From NCBI RefSeq assembly GCF_029255545.1, contig NZ_JANLJJ010000082.1, positions 100,417 to 133,497 on the forward strand: 33,081 bases of DNA, in the 5' to 3' direction. A program made the position numbers and the translations under genes. Origin of the DNA: Ferrovibrio sp. Lineage in GTDB: Bacteria; Pseudomonadota; Alphaproteobacteria; Ferrovibrionales; Ferrovibrionaceae. The notes under the pieces are model-generated. The model searched no databases. It had not been told where the DNA came from and worked only from the letters and a program-made list of their open reading frames with translations. Below, one piece after another: positions 30,097 to 33,081 of the stretch; the stretch's first letter is position 1; each line of letters opens with the position of its first letter.

Positions 30097-31717
30097 GTTC
30101 GAGCCCTCCGCTCACATTGATACATTCGCCCGCGATCATCTGCCGCCGCAGGACCAGTGGCCGGTAATGCGCTGGGACACCCTGCCGGAACTGCAGGCCT
30201 ACCCGAAACGGATGAACTGCGCCCGCGAGTTGCTGGACAAGCAGGCGGCGATCCACGGCAACCGGCCGGTGATCTACTACAACGACGAGGTCTGGACCTA
30301 TTCCCGCCTGCTGGAGACGGCCAACCGCATCGCCCATGTGCTGGTCGAGGATTTAGGGATCAAGCCCGGCAACCGCGTGCTGCTGCGCTCGCCCAACAAC
30401 CCGATGTATGTCGCCTGCTGGTTCGCGGTGATGAAGGTGGGCGCCATCGCGGTGGCCACCATGCCGCTGTATCGCTGGCGCGAACTGACCTTCATGACCG
30501 AGAAGGCCGAGATCGAGGTTGCGATCTGCGACTGGCGCCTGCGCGACGAGATGGAAACCACGCTGAAGGAGTCGAAGAATCTCAAGCGCGCCGTCTATTT
30601 CTACAAGGACGGCGTGGACTCGCTTGAAGCCCTGATGGCCAGCAAGCCGGCCGAGTTCGAGACGCTGGACACCGCCTGGGACGATGTCTGTCTGATCGCC
30701 TTCACCTCGGGCACCACCGGTCCGGCCAAGGGCTGCATGCATTTCCATCGCGACGTGATGGCGATCTGCGACACCTTCAACCGCTATGTGCTGCGGCCCA
30801 CCAAGGACGACATCTTCACCGGTTCGCCGCCGCTGGCCTTCACCTTCGGGCTCGGCGCGCTGGTCACCTTCCCCATGCATGTCGGTGCCTCGACCGTGCT
30901 GGTCGAGCAATACAATCCGCAGAAGATGCTGGAGACGATCCAGGAGAAGAAAGTCACCATCCTGTTCACCGCGCCGACCGCTTATCGCGCGATGACCGAC
31001 ATGGCGAAGGATTACGACATCTCCTCGCTGAAAAAAGGCGTCTCGGCCGGCGAGACCCTGCCGCTGCCGGTCTGGCAGGGCTGGTATGATGCCACCGGCG
31101 TGAAACTGATCGACGGCCTGGGCGGCACCGAGATCCTGCACATTTTCATCACCTCGGAAGGCGACGGCATCCGCCCCGGCGCCACCGGCAAGCCGATCCC
31201 CGGCTATGAAGCCGCGATCTTCGACAGGGACGGCAACCCGGTGCCGCCCGGCATTGTGGGACGGCTGGCGATCCGCGGCCCGGTCGGCTGCCGCTATCTC
31301 GACAACCCCGAACGCCAGAAGGCCTATGTGCAGAATGGCTGGAACTTCACCGGCGATGCCTATCTGTGCGACGAGGATGGTTACTACTGGTATCAGGCGC
31401 GCGCCGACGACATGATCATCTCGGCCGGCTACAACATCTCCGGCCCCGAGGTGGAAGCCGTGCTGATGCTGCATCCGCTGGTGCAGGAATGCGCGGTGAT
31501 CGGCGCGCCCGATCCCGAACGCGGCCAGATCGTGAAGGCCTATGTGGCGCTGCGCGACAAGACGAAGGCCGGACCGGAGACCGCCAGGGCCCTGCAGGAT
31601 TTTGTGAAGGCCGAGATCGCGCCCTACAAATACCCGCGCGCCGTCGACTTCATCGACGCCCTGCCGCGCACCGAAACCGGCAAGGTGCAGCGCTTCGTGC
31701 TGCGGCAGCGGAACTGA
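30089..31717 (+). CDS. Aryl-CoA ligase, benzoate/2-aminobenzoate-CoA ligase-like
   Basis: This 542-residue ANL-superfamily enzyme has the ATP-binding loop FTSGTTGPAKG (205-215), the A5 region GLGGTEILHIF, GWNFTGDAYLCDEDGYYW and the hinge ADDMIISAGYNISGPEVE. The catalytic lysine is K532 in PRTETGKVQRF. The FTGSPPLAFTFGLGAL segment and overall pattern recall benzoate and 2-aminobenzoate CoA ligases. It activates an aromatic acid to its CoA thioester, the entry step of the operon's pathway. ATG 30089 lies within the end of the OYE gene (8-nt overlap); the longer frame upstream shadows that gene. The precise acid is uncertain. Confidence 0.92.
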   Translation: MHRFEPSAHIDTFARDHLPPQDQWPVMRWDTLPELQAYPKRMNCARELLDKQAAIHGNRPVIYYNDEVWTYSRLLETANRIAHVLVEDLGIKPGNRVLLRSPNNPMYVACWFAVMKVGAIAVATMPLYRWRELTFMTEKAEIEVAICDWRLRDEMETTLKESKNLKRAVYFYKDGVDSLEALMASKPAEFETLDTAWDDVCLIAFTSGTTGPAKGCMHFHRDVMAICDTFNRYVLRPTKDDIFTGSPPLAFTFGLGALVTFPMHVGASTVLVEQYNPQKMLETIQEKKVTILFTAPTAYRAMTDMAKDYDISSLKKGVSAGETLPLPVWQGWYDATGVKLIDGLGGTEILHIFITSEGDGIRPGATGKPIPGYEAAIFDRDGNPVPPGIVGRLAIRGPVGCRYLDNPERQKAYVQNGWNFTGDAYLCDEDGYYWYQARADDMIISAGYNISGPEVEAVLMLHPLVQECAVIGAPDPERGQIVKAYVALRDKTKAGPETARALQDFVKAEIAPYKYPRAVDFIDALPRTETGKVQRFVLRQRN

Positions 31718-32077
31718 CTGCGCCACGCCTTCCCATATGCAGAATAATGCTTGCGAGGGGATAAACCGGCACTATAGTACCTGTCAGAAAATTAAGAAGA
31801 GGGAGCTTTGTGGGGGAAATTTCGTGCGATATACGCACCATTCCGGTGATCCGTAACATCGTCGCAAATTTCTGCTGCATCGCAGTAAGCTTTTGACGAC
31901 GTTCATAATGGTCTGACTTGATGTTCGGCCGCTTTGGACGCCAAACAAAAGCATGGAGTAGAGTGCGTAACGGGGCATGCGCGCCAACCCGGCGGGCAGA
32001 CCGGCAGGAACACCAAAACCAAACGGTCGTCCGGCGAGGTCGTCGGGCTGGCCGGAAAGGCTAGAGGGAGGCCGACT
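31718..32077. promoter_or_regulatory. 360-nt gap with candidate promoter ahead of the second binding protein
   Basis: No convincing gene lies here. Plus-strand TTGCGA (31751-31756) and TATAGT (31773-31778) are 16 nt apart and could form a sigma-70 promoter, giving a leader of almost 300 nt. GTGCG-ATATA-CGCAC (31824-31838) is a small inverted repeat 45 nt downstream of the -10, a possible operator. No strong terminator follows the ligase gene, so read-through from the operon is possible. Confidence 0.4.
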
Positions 32078-33081
32078 ATGAAATTTTCCACGCTGCTTAG
32101 CATGACCACGGCGCTGGCATTTGCCGCCATGCCGTTGATGGCCCAGCCCGCCGCGGCGCAGGCCAAGAAGATCAAGATCGGCTTCGTTACCACCCTGTCG
32201 GGCCCGAACGCGGCCTATGGCCAGGACATGAAGAACAGCGTCGAGCTGGCGCTGGAGCATATGGGCCGCAAGATGGGCGGTATCCCGGTCGAGGTCGTCT
32301 ATGAAGACGACGAGCAGAAGCCGGAAGTCGGCAAGCAGAAGACCGAGAAACTGCTGCAGCGCGACAAGGTCGATTTCGTCGCCGGCTATATCTGGTCGAA
32401 CGTGCTGCTGGCCTCCTACAAGCCGGTGGTCGACAGCAAGACCTTCCTGATCAGCGCCAATGCCGGCCCCTCGCCGCTGGCCGGTGAGCAGTGCAATCCG
32501 TATTTCTTCGCCGCCTCCTGGGCCAACGAGCAGAACCCGATGGGCGTCGGCGAGCTGCTGAACCAGAAGGGCGTGAAGAAGCTTTACATCGTGGCGCCGA
32601 ACTATGCCGCCGGCCAGGACATGGCCAATGGCGTGAAGGCCACGTTCAAGGGCCAGGTGGTCGGCCAGGACATGACCAAGTGGCCCGACCAGCTCGACTT
32701 CTCGGCCGAGATTTCCAAGATCCGCGCCGCCAAGCCCGACGCGGTCTACGTCTTCTATCCCAGCCGCTGGGGCGTGCAGTTCTACACCCAGTACAGCCAG
32801 TCGGGCCTGAAGAAGGAGATTCCGCTCTATTCCGTGTTCACCATCGACGCGGTGACGCTGAAGCTGCAGAAGGATGTCGCGCTCGACACCTATTTCGGCC
32901 TGTTCTGGGCGCCCGACCTGCCCTATGCCACCAACACCAAGTTCGTCGGCGACTACAAGAAGAAGCACAAGGACACGCCGACCTTCTACGGCGCGCAATC
33001 CTATGACGCCATGAACCTGATCGCCTCGGCGGTGGCCTCGACCAAGGGCAACCTCAAGGACAAGGATGCCGTGCGCAAGGC
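32078..33081 (+). CDS. Branched-chain-type ABC transporter substrate-binding protein, partial
   Basis: The gene is cut by the window end after 334 codons. It starts MKFSTLLSMTTALAFAAMPL, a Sec signal peptide cleaved near AAAQA (about residue 28). The mature protein begins IKIGFVTTLSGPNAAYGQD with VVYEDDEQKPEVGKQKTEKL, typical of type I periplasmic binding proteins. A strong AGAGGGAGG ribosome site lies upstream of ATG 32078. It is unlike the binding protein at 9680-10891 in sequence. Its place after the aryl-CoA operon suggests aromatic acid uptake, with permease and ATPase genes probably just beyond the window. Confidence 0.95.
   Translation, partial: MKFSTLLSMTTALAFAAMPLMAQPAAAQAKKIKIGFVTTLSGPNAAYGQDMKNSVELALEHMGRKMGGIPVEVVYEDDEQKPEVGKQKTEKLLQRDKVDFVAGYIWSNVLLASYKPVVDSKTFLISANAGPSPLAGEQCNPYFFAASWANEQNPMGVGELLNQKGVKKLYIVAPNYAAGQDMANGVKATFKGQVVGQDMTKWPDQLDFSAEISKIRAAKPDAVYVFYPSRWGVQFYTQYSQSGLKKEIPLYSVFTIDAVTLKLQKDVALDTYFGLFWAPDLPYATNTKFVGDYKKKHKDTPTFYGAQSYDAMNLIASAVASTKGNLKDKDAVRK

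Noticed and set aside
30353-31726. 457-codon minus-strand open frame opposite the aryl-CoA ligase
   Set aside because: The plus strand carries all ANL motifs; the minus frame is an antisense shadow.
32491-33006. 171-codon plus-strand frame inside the second binding-protein gene
   Set aside because: It is an alternate frame of the clearly coding LivK-type gene.

Overview
The window is strongly GC-rich bacterial chromosome. Short intergenic gaps, ATGA/GTGA gene overlaps, a tRNA-His with an encoded CCA end, LivFGHMK-type transporters tied to catabolic operons, and MarR regulators all suggest an alphaproteobacterium of a Rhodospirillales-like lineage. The genus cannot be fixed from sequence alone. 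I see no insertion sequences, phage genes or CRISPR arrays; this is catabolic and housekeeping chromosome.

Left edge (1-1628): a partial Asp/Glu/hydantoin racemase that runs off the window, a tRNA-His with promoter and terminator, and a small membrane-anchored coiled-coil protein of unknown function.

Main block (1633-17533, all minus strand): an apparent 12-gene operon of almost 16 kb. In transcription order it encodes an FAD subunit and a [2Fe-2S]/molybdopterin hydroxylase, a 6-hydroxynicotinate reductase-like Fe-S protein, a UPF0280 protein, an amino-acid-synthesis-family (DUF1185) protein, a complete branched-chain-type ABC transporter (binding protein, fused LivH-LivM permease, LivG, LivF), ATP-dependent hydantoinase/oxoprolinase subunits HyuA and HyuB, and a putative methyltransferase. 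Spacing is -4 to +51 nt, plus a hairpin after the binding-protein gene, and the block ends in a T7-tailed terminator. The logic reads as import, ring hydroxylation, ring reduction and ATP-driven opening of a cyclic amide: a candidate reductive N-heterocycle degradation pathway with two uncharacterised enzymes. This is the most interesting system here. Its substrate is not known from the sequence.

Centre (17534-24229): a 365-nt divergent control region with a perfect 17-bp inverted repeat next to a MarR gene, which overlaps a sterol-desaturase-family membrane oxygenase. Then come a second MarR gene, a histidine phosphatase, an MBL-fold hydrolase, an M20D amidohydrolase and a RhlE-like DEAD-box RNA helicase with a long basic/acidic tail.

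Right side (24308-33081): a stand-alone Lrp/AsnC effector domain and a lipoprotein, then a tight plus-strand operon SDR - MarR - crotonase - acyl-CoA dehydrogenase - OYE-like iron-sulfur flavoprotein with a C-terminal fibronectin III domain - aryl-CoA ligase. A second branched-chain-type binding protein follows and is cut by the window end. This resembles CoA-dependent aromatic acid (benzoate/2-aminobenzoate-type) degradation clusters.
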